A stretch of 64,000 bases of DNA from Rhodococcus jostii RHA1 (lineage in GTDB: Bacteria; Actinomycetota; Actinomycetes; Mycobacteriales; Mycobacteriaceae), in the NCBI RefSeq assembly GCF_000014565.1, contig NC_008268.1, positions 7,072,501 to 7,136,500 on the forward strand. The letters are read 5' to 3'. Below are positions 9,014-18,378 of this stretch, one piece after another (positions within the stretch are counted from its first letter, which is position 1; each line of letters begins with the position of its first letter). The position numbers were made by a program, and so were the translations under genes. The notes beneath the pieces are model-generated. The model searched no databases. It had not been told where the DNA came from and saw only the letters and a list, made by a program, of their open reading frames with translations.

Positions 9014-10123
9014 ATGGCTGTCTCGCTTCCCCTCGTTTTCACCGCGCCCCGGCGTGGGATGCCGCCCAAGCATCTCGCGGACCTCGACTCCGCCGAGCGG
9101 CGGGAGGCCGTCAAGGAGCTGGGTCTGCCCGGGTTCCGGGCCGACCAGCTGGCCCGGCAGTACTACGCGCGGCTCGAGGCGGATCCGGAGAAGATGACCG
9201 ATCTTCCCGCCGCCGTGCGCGAGCAGGTGGGCGCGGCCCTGTTCCCGACGCTGCTGACCCCGGTCAAGCACCTGGCTTGCGACGGCGGCGACACCCGCAA
9301 GACGCTCTGGAAGGCGAACGACGGGACGCTGCTCGAAAGCGTCCTCATGCGCTACCCCGACCGCGCGACGCTATGCATCTCCAGCCAGGCGGGGTGCGGA
9401 ATGGCGTGCCCGTTCTGCGCGACCGGTCAGGGCGGTTTGCAACGCAACCTGTCGACTGCCGAGATCGTCGACCAGGTGCGTGCCGCCGCGGCCGCTCTGC
9501 GCGACGGCGACGTCCACGGCGGTCCGGGCAGGTTGTCGAACGTCGTCTTCATGGGGATGGGGGAGCCGCTCGCCAACTACAAGCGAGTGGTCGCCGCCGT
9601 CCGTCGCATCACCTCACCCGCCCCCGACGGCCTCGGGTTGTCGCAGCGCTCCGTGACGGTGTCGACGGTGGGTCTGGCGCCCGCGATCCGCAAGCTCGCC
9701 GACGAGGACCTCAGCGTCACGCTGGCCGTGTCTCTGCACACCCCCGACGACGAACTGCGCGACACCCTGGTCCCCGTGAACAACCGCTGGTCGGTCGCGG
9801 AGGTCCTCGACGCCGCCCGCTACTACGCGGACAAGTCCGGCCGCCGCGTCTCGATCGAGTACGCGCTGATCCGGGACGTGAACGATCAGCCGTGGCGCGC
9901 CGACCTGCTGGGCAAGAAGCTGCGCAAGGCGCTCGGGCCGCTGGTGCACGTGAATCTGATCCCGCTGAACCCCACGCCGGGCAGTGAATGGGATGCGAGC
10001 CCGAAGCCGGTGGAGAAGGAATTCGTCCGGCGCGTGCTGGCGCAGGGTGTGTCCTGCACCGTCCGGGACACCCGCGGCCAGGAGATCGCCGCCGCCTGCG
10101 GGCAGCTCGCCGCCGAGAACTGA
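9014..10123 (+). CDS. rlmN: 23S rRNA (adenine-2503-C2)-methyltransferase
   Basis: Radical-SAM enzyme that methylates A2503 of 23S rRNA and A37 of some tRNAs. The cluster motif is C128-x3-C132-x2-C135 (CGMACPFC). The catalytic C-terminal cysteine is Cys348 ([10 protein letters not shown]). The first ~90 residues are the RlmN accessory domain. ATG 9014 is chosen by homology to [17 protein letters not shown] and the GGAG 5 bases upstream; the open frame extends far upstream without homology. Its 369 residues are typical. It ends in a bidirectional terminator. Confidence 0.96.
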   Translation: MAVSLPLVFTAPRRGMPPKHLADLDSAERREAVKELGLPGFRADQLARQYYARLEADPEKMTDLPAAVREQVGAALFPTLLTPVKHLACDGGDTRKTLWKANDGTLLESVLMRYPDRATLCISSQAGCGMACPFCATGQGGLQRNLSTAEIVDQVRAAAAALRDGDVHGGPGRLSNVVFMGMGEPLANYKRVVAAVRRITSPAPDGLGLSQRSVTVSTVGLAPAIRKLADEDLSVTLAVSLHTPDDELRDTLVPVNNRWSVAEVLDAARYYADKSGRRVSIEYALIRDVNDQPWRADLLGKKLRKALGPLVHVNLIPLNPTPGSEWDASPKPVEKEFVRRVLAQGVSCTVRDTRGQEIAAACGQLAAEN

Positions 10124-10151
10124 GCTCCCCCCGAACAGGCCGAAACGACGA

Positions 10152-10186
10152 AACCCCTCGTTCCCGAGTGATCGGGGCGAGGGGTT
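10152..10186. terminator. Bidirectional terminator between rlmN and the DUF2631 gene
   Basis: AACCCCTCG and CGAGGGGTT pair around a 17-base loop that itself contains CCCGA/TCGGG. It lies between two convergent genes and would serve both strands. Confidence 0.75.
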
Positions 10187-10202
10187 CGTTCGTGGTTCGG
10201 TG

Positions 10203-10472
10203 TTACCGGGGCTTACGCCGCAGGACGATGTCGCGAACGAGGATCGCGACCATCAGGGCCGCGCAGCCGATCAGCCACAGGTCTTCGACCAGGCCGGTGT
10301 GGTTGCCGATGATCATGAGCAGCAGGAACACGGCGAAGAACCATCCGAAGAACCGGAACGTCTTCGGCGCCTCACCGCTCCAGCCCCATGCTGCCGACGG
10401 GACCTCCGCGGTGTCGACGTGTGCGGCCACGATGGGGTCGCTGGACGAGGGCTCCAACTGGGTACCGGCCAC
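10203..10472 (-). CDS. DUF2631 small membrane protein
   Basis: An 89-residue protein with a hydrophilic N-terminus (~38 residues) and two membrane helices (about 39-57, [19 protein letters not shown], and about 64-80), ending in RRKPR. The start GTG 10472 is chosen because AGGAGG lies 7 bases before it on the coding strand; ATG 10511 is in frame upstream without such a site. The match is to the DUF2631 family (mycobacterial Rv2876), encoded close to dxr in mycolata. Function unknown. Confidence 0.85.
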   Translation of the reverse strand: MAGTQLEPSSSDPIVAAHVDTAEVPSAAWGWSGEAPKTFRFFGWFFAVFLLLMIIGNHTGLVEDLWLIGCAALMVAILVRDIVLRRKPR

Positions 10473-10592
10473 GATCGATCCTCCTGCAGATTCGGTTGCG
10501 CTACTCGACATATCGTGACATACGACCGCCCGTCGTATGTAGCGGGGCCATCCATGGCGGGCGGTCCGCATTTCATCAGGAAGAATGGGTGG

Positions 10593-11750
10593 GTGGATGA
10601 AAACAGGCCCACTCGCGTCCTGCTGCTCGGCAGCACAGGTTCGATCGGTACCCAGGCGTTGGAGGTGGTGGCCGCCAACCCGGACAAGTTCACGGTGGTG
10701 GGACTCGCGGCCGGTGGCGCAAACGTCGAACTGCTGGACCGGCAGATTCGTGAGACGGGTGTGTCCTCCGTCGCAGTCGCGGATCCGTCGGCGGCCGCAT
10801 CGCTGGCTCGGCCCGGCGTGCTGAGCGGACCGGACGCCGTCACCGAACTGGTGCGGACCACCGAAGCGGACGTCGTGCTCAACGCTCTCGTCGGTTCGCT
10901 GGGACTGGAGCCGACCCTGGCCGCGCTCGAGTCCGGTGCGCGGCTCGCCCTCGCCAACAAGGAGTCGCTCGTCGCCGGCGGGCCCCTCGTGACAGCGGCG
11001 GCGGCTCCGGGGCAGATCGTGCCGGTGGACTCCGAGCACTCCGCGCTGGCCCAGTGTCTGCGGGGCGGCAGCGCGGACGAGGTGGACCGGCTGGTTCTCA
11101 CCGCCTCGGGTGGACCGTTCCGCGGCTGGACGGCCGATCGGCTCGAATCGGTGACACCCGAGCAGGCCGGTGCCCACCCGACGTGGTCGATGGGGCCGAT
11201 GAACACGCTGAACTCCGCGACACTCGTCAACAAGGGGCTCGAACTGATCGAGACCCACCTGCTGTTCGGCGTCGACTACGACCGGATCGACGTCACCGTT
11301 CACCCGCAGTCCATCGTGCACTCGATGGTCACGTTCACCGACGGGTCGACGCTGGCGCAGGCCAGCCCACCCGACATGAAACTTCCGATCGCCCTGGCGC
11401 TGGGCTGGCCGCACCGCATCGCAGGCGCCGCCGCGGCCTGCGACTTCAGCACGGCGTCCACCTGGGACTTCGAGCCTCTCGACTCGCAGGTTTTCCCCGC
11501 CGTCGACCTCGCCCGCGAGGCAGGCAAGGGTGGGGGATGCCTCACCGCGGTCTACAACGCTGCGAACGAAGTCGCGGCTCAGGCATTCTTGGACGGGATC
11601 ATCCGGTTCCCGCGCATCGTCCGCACCGTCGCCTCCGTGCTGTCCGAGGCGGACGAGTGGTCGGCGCCACCGGCTACCGTGGAAGACGTACTGGCCGCCG
11701 ACGGCTGGGCACGTGAGCGAGCACGTCAGCTCGTGAAGCAGGAAGGCTAG
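10593..11750 (+). CDS. dxr: 1-deoxy-D-xylulose 5-phosphate reductoisomerase
   Basis: Second step of the MEP isoprenoid pathway: NADPH-dependent conversion of DXP to MEP; the target of fosmidomycin. NADPH motif GSTGSIGTQ (13-21), [10 protein letters not shown] (121-130) and the metal-binding PVDSEHS (144-150) are all present. GTG 10593 follows AGGAAG and gives 385 residues, the family length. It is 6 bases from rip1, followed by ispG: the conserved dxr-rip1-ispG operon. Confidence 0.97.
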   Translation: MDENRPTRVLLLGSTGSIGTQALEVVAANPDKFTVVGLAAGGANVELLDRQIRETGVSSVAVADPSAAASLARPGVLSGPDAVTELVRTTEADVVLNALVGSLGLEPTLAALESGARLALANKESLVAGGPLVTAAAAPGQIVPVDSEHSALAQCLRGGSADEVDRLVLTASGGPFRGWTADRLESVTPEQAGAHPTWSMGPMNTLNSATLVNKGLELIETHLLFGVDYDRIDVTVHPQSIVHSMVTFTDGSTLAQASPPDMKLPIALALGWPHRIAGAAAACDFSTASTWDFEPLDSQVFPAVDLAREAGKGGGCLTAVYNAANEVAAQAFLDGIIRFPRIVRTVASVLSEADEWSAPPATVEDVLAADGWARERARQLVKQEG

Positions 11751-11756
11751 AACTGC

Positions 11757-12977
11757 ATGGTGTTCGCAGTGGGCGTTGTTCTCTTCGCCCTCGGGATCGC
11801 GCTGTCGATCGCACTTCACGAAGCGGGGCACATGTGGGTGGCGCAGGCCACCGGCATGAAGGTCCGCCGATACTTCATCGGTTTCGGACCCAAGGTCTTC
11901 TCCTTCCGGCGCGGTGAGACCGAGTACGGGCTCAAGGCGCTCCCGCTCGGCGGGTTCTGCGACATCGCCGGGATGACGGCGCTGGACGAACTCGAACCGG
12001 ACGAAGAAGACCGGGCCATGTACAAGAAGCCGACGTGGAAGCGCCTCGCGGTGATGTCCGGCGGCATCGGCATGAACTTCGTCCTCGGGCTCGTGCTGGT
12101 CTACGTCCTCGCCGTCGGGTGGGGGCTGCCCGACCTCAACCGGTCCACCGACGCGGTCGTCGGCTCGGTCGGGTGCGCGGCGCCCACCCAGGGGCCCGGC
12201 CCCGACTACGCCCTGTCCGAGTGCACCGGTCCGGGCCCCGCCGAGCAGGCGGGCATCCGGACCGGCGACGTCATCACCGCGGTCGACGGCAAGGACACGC
12301 CCACGTTCGCCGACGTGGCCGCCGCCACGCGCTCGCTGTCCGGTCCGGTGGACTTCACGATCGAGCGGGACGGCGAAGAGCAGACGATCGTCGTCCCGGT
12401 CCAGCAGGTGCAGCGCTGGGTCCAGGAGGAGGGGGAGACCGAACCTCACGAGGCGACCGTCGGCGCGATCGGCGTCGGCGCGACACCGAGCGTCGTCGAG
12501 CACTCGGCCCTCTCGGCGGTGCCCGCTTCGCTCGAGTTCACCGGTGACATGTTCGTGATGACCGCCGAGCGGCTGGTGCAGATGCCGAGCAAGGCCGTCG
12601 ACCTGTGGCACGCGGTGACGGGCGGAGAACGCGACCCGGAGACCCCGATCTCCGTGTACGGCGCCAGCGTCATCGGCGGCCAGATCGCCGAACAAGGCAT
12701 CTGGGAAGCGTTCGTGCTGCTGCTCGCGAGCCTGAACTTCTTCCTCGGGATGTTCAACCTCCTGCCCCTGCTGCCGCTCGACGGCGGGCACATGGCGGTC
12801 ACCGTGTACGAGCGGGTCCGGGACTGGTTCCGCAGCAGGCGCGGACTGCCCAGCGGGGGACCCGTCGACTACATGAAACTTCTGCCCGTCACCTATGTGG
12901 TGATCATCATAGGCGGCGCATACATGCTCCTCACCCTGACCGCCGACATCGTCAACCCGATCAAGCTCTTCCAGTGA
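11757..12977 (+). CDS. rip1: Site-2 zinc metalloprotease Rip1 (RseP family)
   Basis: Intramembrane protease that, in mycobacteria, cleaves anti-sigma factors and controls envelope lipids. HEAGH (21-25) is the zinc motif, and LDGGH (341-345) supplies the third ligand Asp. A PDZ domain lies in between (about 140-230, [21 protein letters not shown]). About four membrane helices are visible. 406 residues, as expected. It is preceded by dxr with AGGAAGG inside the dxr end, so translation is probably coupled. Confidence 0.95.
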   Translation: MVFAVGVVLFALGIALSIALHEAGHMWVAQATGMKVRRYFIGFGPKVFSFRRGETEYGLKALPLGGFCDIAGMTALDELEPDEEDRAMYKKPTWKRLAVMSGGIGMNFVLGLVLVYVLAVGWGLPDLNRSTDAVVGSVGCAAPTQGPGPDYALSECTGPGPAEQAGIRTGDVITAVDGKDTPTFADVAAATRSLSGPVDFTIERDGEEQTIVVPVQQVQRWVQEEGETEPHEATVGAIGVGATPSVVEHSALSAVPASLEFTGDMFVMTAERLVQMPSKAVDLWHAVTGGERDPETPISVYGASVIGGQIAEQGIWEAFVLLLASLNFFLGMFNLLPLLPLDGGHMAVTVYERVRDWFRSRRGLPSGGPVDYMKLLPVTYVVIIIGGAYMLLTLTADIVNPIKLFQ

Positions 12978-13018
12978 TCGCTAAACTCGGACTTGAAGCT
13001 ACGAAAGAAGGCACCCAC

Positions 13019-14176
13019 GTGACCAGCCCTGTCGGATTGGGTATGCCCGAAGGCCCGGCCGCCGTTCTCGCACCCCGCCGCAAGACTCGCCAGCTCCAGG
13101 TCGGAACTGTCGGTGTCGGCAGCGACTTCCCGGTATCCGTGCAGTCGATGTGCACCACCAAGACCCACGACGTCAACGCCACCCTGCAGCAGATCGCCGA
13201 ACTCACGGCGTCCGGTTGCGACATCGTCCGCGTCGCCTGCCCGCGGCAGGAGGACGCCGACGCGCTCGCGACCATCGCGAAGAAGAGCCAGATCCCGGTC
13301 ATCGCCGACATCCACTTCCAGCCCCGGTACATCTTCGCCGCCATCGAGGCGGGTTGCGCCGCCGTGCGCGTGAACCCCGGCAACATCAAGGAGTTCGACG
13401 GACGCGTCAAGGAGGTCGCGAAGGCCGCGGGCGACGCCGGTATCCCGATCCGCATCGGCGTCAACGCCGGTTCCCTCGACCCGCGGCTGATGCAGAAGTA
13501 CGGCAAGGCCACGCCGGAGGCGCTCGTCGAGTCCGCCCTGTGGGAGGCGGGACTGTTCGAGGAACACGGGTTCGGCGACATCAAGATTTCGGTGAAGCAC
13601 AACGACCCGGTGATCATGGTCGAGGCCTATCGGCAGCTGGCGGCGCAGTGCAACTACCCGCTGCACCTCGGGGTGACCGAGGCCGGTCCGGCGTTCCAGG
13701 GCACGATCAAGTCGGCGGTGGCGTTCGGCGCGCTGCTGGCCGACGGCATCGGCGACACCATCCGGGTGTCGCTGTCCGCCCCGCCCGCCGAGGAGATCAA
13801 GGTCGGCACGCAGATCCTGCAGTCGCTGAACCTGCGGCCCCGGAAGCTCGAGATCGTGTCCTGCCCGTCGTGCGGGCGCGCGCAGGTCGACGTGTACACG
13901 CTCGCCGACGAGGTCACCGCCGGTCTCGAGGGCATGGAGATCCCGCTGCGCGTGGCCGTCATGGGGTGCGTCGTCAACGGTCCCGGTGAGGCCCGCGAGG
14001 CCGACCTGGGTGTCGCGTCCGGCAACGGCAAGGGGCAGATCTTCGTCAAGGGCAAGGTCATCAAGACCGTGCCGGAGGCGCAGATCGTCGAAACCCTCAT
14101 CGAGGAAGCGATGCGGATCGCCGAGGAGATGGAGGGTGATGCGACGTCCGGATCACCCGTCGTGACGGTCAGCTGA
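13019..14176 (+). CDS. ispG: 4-hydroxy-3-methylbut-2-enyl diphosphate synthase
   Basis: [4Fe-4S] enzyme converting MEcPP to HMBPP, the penultimate MEP step (GcpE). N-terminal TIM barrel; the cluster ligands are Cys282, Cys285 (SCPSCGR) and Cys317 ([11 protein letters not shown]). GTG 13019 follows AAGAAGG at good spacing and gives 385 residues. An in-frame ATG at codon 9 is an alternative. Last gene of the dxr-rip1-ispG group. Confidence 0.96.
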   Translation: MTSPVGLGMPEGPAAVLAPRRKTRQLQVGTVGVGSDFPVSVQSMCTTKTHDVNATLQQIAELTASGCDIVRVACPRQEDADALATIAKKSQIPVIADIHFQPRYIFAAIEAGCAAVRVNPGNIKEFDGRVKEVAKAAGDAGIPIRIGVNAGSLDPRLMQKYGKATPEALVESALWEAGLFEEHGFGDIKISVKHNDPVIMVEAYRQLAAQCNYPLHLGVTEAGPAFQGTIKSAVAFGALLADGIGDTIRVSLSAPPAEEIKVGTQILQSLNLRPRKLEIVSCPSCGRAQVDVYTLADEVTAGLEGMEIPLRVAVMGCVVNGPGEAREADLGVASGNGKGQIFVKGKVIKTVPEAQIVETLIEEAMRIAEEMEGDATSGSPVVTVS

Positions 14177-14270
14177 GTCGGCGCAGGCAGCGGGCAACGA
14201 AACGTCTCCCGTTTCCGGCGAGTTCATGGCAATCTGGTGGGCAGGTCCACTAGCTGACAAGGTTGGGTAG

Positions 14271-15107
14271 ATGCTCAAGCTCCTCGGTGCCAAACAGTTG
14301 AGCAGTCGGGACGCAGCACACGTGCTCCGCGTTCTCGACGCCGATCCTGTCGCCGCCTGCATGGTTGCCGCTCGCGTAGAAGAGGGCGGCGTCGATCCCC
14401 GGATGATCCACGGAGAGTTGTGGAGTCGGGGCGGGCCGCTCGAATCGTTGTGCTTCTCGGGCGCGAATTTCGTGCCGCTGCGCGGCAGCATCGACGACAT
14501 GCGGGCGTTCGCCGACCGAGCCTGTCGCACCCCGCGCATGTGTTCGTCGCTGGTCGGCCGGGCCGAACTGACGTTGCCGCTGTGGGAGATGCTCGAGATG
14601 GATTGGGGGCCTGCCCGCGAGGTCCGGCCCGACCAGCCGCTGCTGGCGCTGGCGAGTACCCCGCAGTGCCGCCCGGATCCGTTGGTCCGGCAGGTGCGGA
14701 TGCACGAACTCGAGCAGTACCTGCCTGCCGCGGTCGCGATGTTCATCGAAGAGGTCGGCATCGACCCCCGCGCCAACGACGGCGGACGAGGGTACCGGCG
14801 CCGCGTCGCCAATCTCATCGCCGCCGGCCGGGCGTGGGCCAGATTCGACGACGGTCAGGTGGTGTTCAAGGCCGAGGTCGGATCGGTGTCCTCGCGGGTG
14901 GGGCAGATCCAGGGCGTCTGGGTGCATCCGATGTATCGCGGGCACGGGTTCGGGGCGGCGGGTACCGCGACGGTCGCGGAGGCCGTCATCGCCGAGGGCC
15001 GCATCGCCAGCCTCTACGTCAACAGCTTCAACACGGTGGCCCGCAGCGCGTACGCGCGCATCGGCTTCAGCCAGGTCGCGACGTTCGCCACAATTCTCCT
15101 GGACTGA
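14271..15107 (+). CDS. GNAT-family acetyltransferase, two-domain (Rv2867c-like)
   Basis: 278 residues. The N-terminal half has a DUF4081-like fold (LLGAKQLSSRDAAHVLRVLD). The C-terminal half is a GNAT domain with the acetyl-CoA loop VHPMYRGHGFGAAGT (about 220-235), followed by SLYVNSFNTVARSAYARIGF, typical of motif B. Its place between ispG and the penicillin-binding protein is conserved in mycobacteria. The substrate is unknown. ATG 14271. Confidence 0.85.
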   Translation: MLKLLGAKQLSSRDAAHVLRVLDADPVAACMVAARVEEGGVDPRMIHGELWSRGGPLESLCFSGANFVPLRGSIDDMRAFADRACRTPRMCSSLVGRAELTLPLWEMLEMDWGPAREVRPDQPLLALASTPQCRPDPLVRQVRMHELEQYLPAAVAMFIEEVGIDPRANDGGRGYRRRVANLIAAGRAWARFDDGQVVFKAEVGSVSSRVGQIQGVWVHPMYRGHGFGAAGTATVAEAVIAEGRIASLYVNSFNTVARSAYARIGFSQVATFATILLD

Positions 15108-15160
15108 CTCGCTGTCCGCCTACCGTGTCGGCGGTGTCCGCCGACATACCATGGGCGGCG

Positions 15161-16975
15161 ATGAACCTGCGGCCATATTCTCGCTTACGCGTCGTCCAGT
15201 CGATCGCCCTGTGCGGCGCCGCGGTGCTGACGGTGGGTCTCACGGCGTGTACGCCGAGACCGGACGGTCCGGAACCGGCCGCGCAGGCGTTTCTGACGGC
15301 CTTCGCCGAGCAGGACTCGGAGCAGGCCGCCGATCTGTCGGACCGCCCCGACGTCGCCCGCCAGGCCCTCGAGTCCGCGTGGACGTCGCTGCAGGCCGAG
15401 TCTCTCGACGCCCGGACGACGGACGTCCACGTCAGCGGTGACACGGCCACCGTCGGGTACACGTACGAATGGCATCTGCCGAAGGACCGGGTATGGACGT
15501 ATTCGGGTGAACTCCAGATGGGGCGGCGCGGCGGCGACTGGGCCGTGCGGTGGAGTTCCACCAACGTCCATCCCCGGCTGGGTGATCGGCAGACGATGTC
15601 GCTGCGGTCCACTGCCGCGCCGCGGGCGCGGGTCAACGAGCATTCCGGGTCGGACGTCCTGGTGCCCGGAGTGGTGTACCGCGTGAAGCTCGATGCGGCG
15701 CAGTCGGGCAACGTGATCGGCAGTGCCCAGTCCCTGGCGTCGGCGCTCGCCACGTTCGACAACACGCTCACTGCGCAGTCGATCGCCGAATCGGCGACGG
15801 CGGTGAAGGGCGACTACCTCGTCACGAGGCTGCGGTCGGACGACTACGAACAGGTCGCCGGCGTGCTCGGCGCCATTCCCGGGGTGAGCGTGTCCGACGA
15901 GGCGGATCTCGTGGCCACCGACCGGAACTTCGCACCCGATCTGGTCGGTCAGGTGAAGAAGACCGTGATCGACGAGGTCGACGGCAAGGCCGGCTGGAGT
16001 GTGGTGACGGTCAACCAGAACGGGGTGGACACGGACGTGCTCACCGAGACGGCGCCGCAGACCTCCCCGTCGTTCTCGATCAGCCTCGACCGTCCCATTC
16101 AGATCGCGGCGCAGAACGCCGTCAATGCTCGCACCGATCAGACGATGATGGTCGTCATCCAGCCGTCGACCGGCGACGTCCTGGCCGTAGCGCAGAACAA
16201 GGCCGCGGACAGGGACGGACCGGTCGCGCTCACCGGCCTGTATCCGCCCGGTTCGACGTTCAAGATCATCACCGCAGGCGCCGCGATCTCCTCGGGCATC
16301 GCGACCCCCGACACGATGGTGCCGTGTCCGGGACGCATCGAGATCGGTGAGCGCAGCGTCCCGAACTACAACGAATTCGCGCTCGGCACCGTGCCGATGG
16401 CGACGGCGTTCGCCCGATCGTGCAACACGTCGTTCGCGAAACTCGCCAGCGAGATGCGGCCCGACGCACTGACGGTCGCGGCGTCGCAGTACGGAATCGG
16501 GCCCGACTACGAAGTGGTGGGCCTGCCGACCGACTCGGGTTCGGTGCCGCCGGCGGAGGACCTGGTGCAGCGAACCGAGGACGGGTTCGGGCAGGGCAAG
16601 GTGGTGGTCAGCCCGTTCGGGATGGCGTTGGCCGCCGCGACCATCGCACACGGTTCGACGCCCGTGCCGCGGTTGATCGCCGGACGGGAAACCACGATCG
16701 ACGGCGAGCATCCCCAGATCAGCCCGGAGATGGTCGACGGGCTGCGCGGCATGATGCGTCTCGTGGTGACGAGCGGTACGGCGGAGCGGATCGAAGACCA
16801 GGGCGAGGTGTACGGCAAGACGGGTGAGGCGGAGGTCGAGGGCGGTTCGCACGCCTGGTTCGTCGGTTACCGCGGCGACCTCGCGTTCGCGACGCTGGTG
16901 GTGCGCGGTGGCAGTTCCGACAACGCCGTCGCCGTCACCCGCGACATGTTCGCCGCGCTGCCCGAGGGGTACTGA
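15161..16975 (+). CDS. Penicillin-binding lipoprotein (class B transpeptidase, Rv2864c-like)
   Basis: Cell-wall transpeptidase anchored as a lipoprotein. The lipobox is LTAC with Cys30. An NTF2-like MecA-N domain (about 37-150) and a dimerisation domain come next. The transpeptidase domain holds Ser365-x-x-Lys368 (PPGSTFKI), Ser420-Cys-Asn422 and Lys553-Thr-Gly. All catalytic motifs are intact. 604 residues. ATG 15161 fits the signal peptide; the frame is open upstream but without homology. The MecA-N fold resembles PBP2a-like enzymes of low beta-lactam affinity. Confidence 0.93.
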   Translation: MNLRPYSRLRVVQSIALCGAAVLTVGLTACTPRPDGPEPAAQAFLTAFAEQDSEQAADLSDRPDVARQALESAWTSLQAESLDARTTDVHVSGDTATVGYTYEWHLPKDRVWTYSGELQMGRRGGDWAVRWSSTNVHPRLGDRQTMSLRSTAAPRARVNEHSGSDVLVPGVVYRVKLDAAQSGNVIGSAQSLASALATFDNTLTAQSIAESATAVKGDYLVTRLRSDDYEQVAGVLGAIPGVSVSDEADLVATDRNFAPDLVGQVKKTVIDEVDGKAGWSVVTVNQNGVDTDVLTETAPQTSPSFSISLDRPIQIAAQNAVNARTDQTMMVVIQPSTGDVLAVAQNKAADRDGPVALTGLYPPGSTFKIITAGAAISSGIATPDTMVPCPGRIEIGERSVPNYNEFALGTVPMATAFARSCNTSFAKLASEMRPDALTVAASQYGIGPDYEVVGLPTDSGSVPPAEDLVQRTEDGFGQGKVVVSPFGMALAAATIAHGSTPVPRLIAGRETTIDGEHPQISPEMVDGLRGMMRLVVTSGTAERIEDQGEVYGKTGEAEVEGGSHAWFVGYRGDLAFATLVVRGGSSDNAVAVTRDMFAALPEGY

Positions 16976-16983
16976 CACCGACG

Positions 16984-17041
16984 CTGTCCACCGATCGGGG
17001 GACGCGGAATTCATCCTGTTCAGGGGCTGATCGGTGGACAG
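16984..17041. terminator. Inverted repeat after the penicillin-binding protein gene
   Basis: A perfect 13-bp repeat, CTGTCCACCGATC, returns as GATCGGTGGACAG after a 32-base spacer. It starts 9 bases after the stop codon. The long loop makes it either a weak terminator or a protein-binding site for the next operon. Confidence 0.5.
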
Positions 17042-17132
17042 ACGCTGCCGCCGGGGCGGTCCATAGTTGGTTGCAGACGAAAGAACCCGCACAGCCGGGA
17101 TCGAAAAGCCAACGTGGACAGGAAGTCGGACC

Positions 17133-17438
17133 ATGACCATCAGTGCGGAAATGAACCGCGTGGAGACAGCGAACGGCGCCCGGAGGGTGTTGTTCGTCGG
17201 GCGCCCGGGCGCCGGCACCGAGCTGACGCGGTGGGTTGCATTGCGGCAGTGGGCTTCCGACCGCGGAATGGAATCGATCAGCGAATGTGAGGGCGACGTC
17301 GTCTGCGCGATCGCGACCGAGGACGTCCTGGACGGACTCTGTTCGCCATCCGATGCGATGGCGATGCAGCTGGCGCGGGCTCGAGGGGTGCCCTGCGTCG
17401 GCGTTCGCGACGCACACGTTCTCGAGGATGCGATCTGA
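17133..17438 (+). CDS. Hypothetical protein, BRCT-like fold suspected
   Basis: 101 residues. ATG 17133 has GGAAG 8 bases upstream. The sequence RRVLFVGRPG near residue 19, then a helix-rich middle, then MAMQLARARGVPCVGVRDAH, resembles the layout of a BRCT domain as found at the end of DNA ligase or DnaQ-like proteins. I do not recognise a family. It ends one base before the next start (TGAcATG), so it is co-translated with two GyrI-like genes. Confidence 0.65.
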   Translation: MTISAEMNRVETANGARRVLFVGRPGAGTELTRWVALRQWASDRGMESISECEGDVVCAIATEDVLDGLCSPSDAMAMQLARARGVPCVGVRDAHVLEDAI

Positions 17439-17439
17439 C

Positions 17440-17937
17440 ATGGGGTTCGAGATCATCGAACGCGGCGAGACCCTGGTGGCCGGTCTGCCCGTGCGAAGCC
17501 CCCAGCGGGCGTTGGGGAAATTGAGCGACCCTCGCCTGGACCGCGCATGGACGCGGGTGCTCCACCACGAGATCCGGGGACCGCTCGCGTCCACCTACAT
17601 CGACTTCGCTCCCGACGTCGAGTCCTATTACACCCAGATCGTCGGCTACGAGTGCGCGACGGTGGACGACGCCACACGGGGTCACGTCATTTCGCGGATA
17701 CCGCCCGGCACGTACGCCAAGTTCTCTTCGCGGGGAATGTTTCCCGACGTGATGCTGCGGCTGTGGGCGCAGGTCAGCGAGGCGGAGACGAACGGCGACA
17801 TCGAGCGGACGTACACCGGCGACCTCGAAGCGTATCCCCACGCCTATGCCGTGGATCTGTACATTCCGATCCACGTGTACGAGTCCGGGGCGCCGTCGAG
17901 CGTAATGGGGTCGAGTGCGATGGGTGAGAAGCGATGA
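17440..17937 (+). CDS. GyrI-like/effector-binding domain protein (first of a pair)
   Basis: 165 residues starting MGFEIIERGETLVAGLPVRS, the beta-strand start of AraC-effector/GyrI-like small-molecule-binding domains. IPPGTYAKFSSRG and YTGDLEAYPHAYAVDLYIPI are the later strands and the typical 'xYxP' end. It has no DNA-binding domain, so it is a free-standing ligand binder. It starts one base after the previous stop and overlaps the next gene by ATGA. Confidence 0.8.
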   Translation: MGFEIIERGETLVAGLPVRSPQRALGKLSDPRLDRAWTRVLHHEIRGPLASTYIDFAPDVESYYTQIVGYECATVDDATRGHVISRIPPGTYAKFSSRGMFPDVMLRLWAQVSEAETNGDIERTYTGDLEAYPHAYAVDLYIPIHVYESGAPSSVMGSSAMGEKR

Positions 17938-18362
17938 TCGAGATCGTCAAGAGGCAGGCCGAATCGTTTGTGGGCCTGACCATTCCCGAAGGCAAACCCG
18001 GACGTCCCGGGCCGGGCCGGGAACTCGTCGACTACACGCTGGAGCGGATCAGGGATCGGGGGAGCTCCGAGATCTTCGTCGTCTACGCGGCGTCCCCGCC
18101 GCCGCGCACGTTCACGGTCGTCGTCGGATACCCGTGCGATTCGACCGACAAGATGGAGCCCGGCGACGTCCTGGTCGGCGTGCGTTCCGGCTATTTCGCC
18201 CGATTCTGTTGCGAGGACGAATCGGAACCGGACGCGCTCGCCGAGACGTGGAGCGTCGCCGACTACGCGGCGGCGCGCGGCCGGATCGAACGCGCCTTCG
18301 CGGAAGACCTCGAGGTGCATCATCCGGACGGGTCCGTCGAACTGTTCCTCTCGCTGTGCTGA
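17934..18362 (+). CDS. GyrI-like/effector-binding domain protein (second of a pair)
   Basis: 142 residues, MIEIVKRQAESFVGLTIPEG. It has the same strand order as its neighbour: FTVVVGYPCDS, then VRSGYFARFCCEDE where the first has IPPGTYAKFSSRG, then the acidic C-terminal strand VELFLSLC. The two are diverged tandem copies. The ATGA overlap at 17934 implies translational coupling. They could form a heterodimer; ligand unknown. It converges on the APC permease. Confidence 0.75.
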   Translation: MIEIVKRQAESFVGLTIPEGKPGRPGPGRELVDYTLERIRDRGSSEIFVVYAASPPPRTFTVVVGYPCDSTDKMEPGDVLVGVRSGYFARFCCEDESEPDALAETWSVADYAAARGRIERAFAEDLEVHHPDGSVELFLSLC

Positions 18363-18378
18363 GCGGCGACCGGGCGGG

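Noticed and set aside
10203..12791. Minus-strand open frame of 862 codons covering dxr and rip1
   Set aside because: Only its last ~89 codons (DUF2631) are real. The rest is antisense to dxr and rip1, has Arg/His/Gly-rich composition and no domains; it is open because of third-position GC bias.
15185..17218. Minus-strand open frame of 677 codons
   Set aside because: Antisense to the penicillin-binding protein, whose three transpeptidase motifs are intact.
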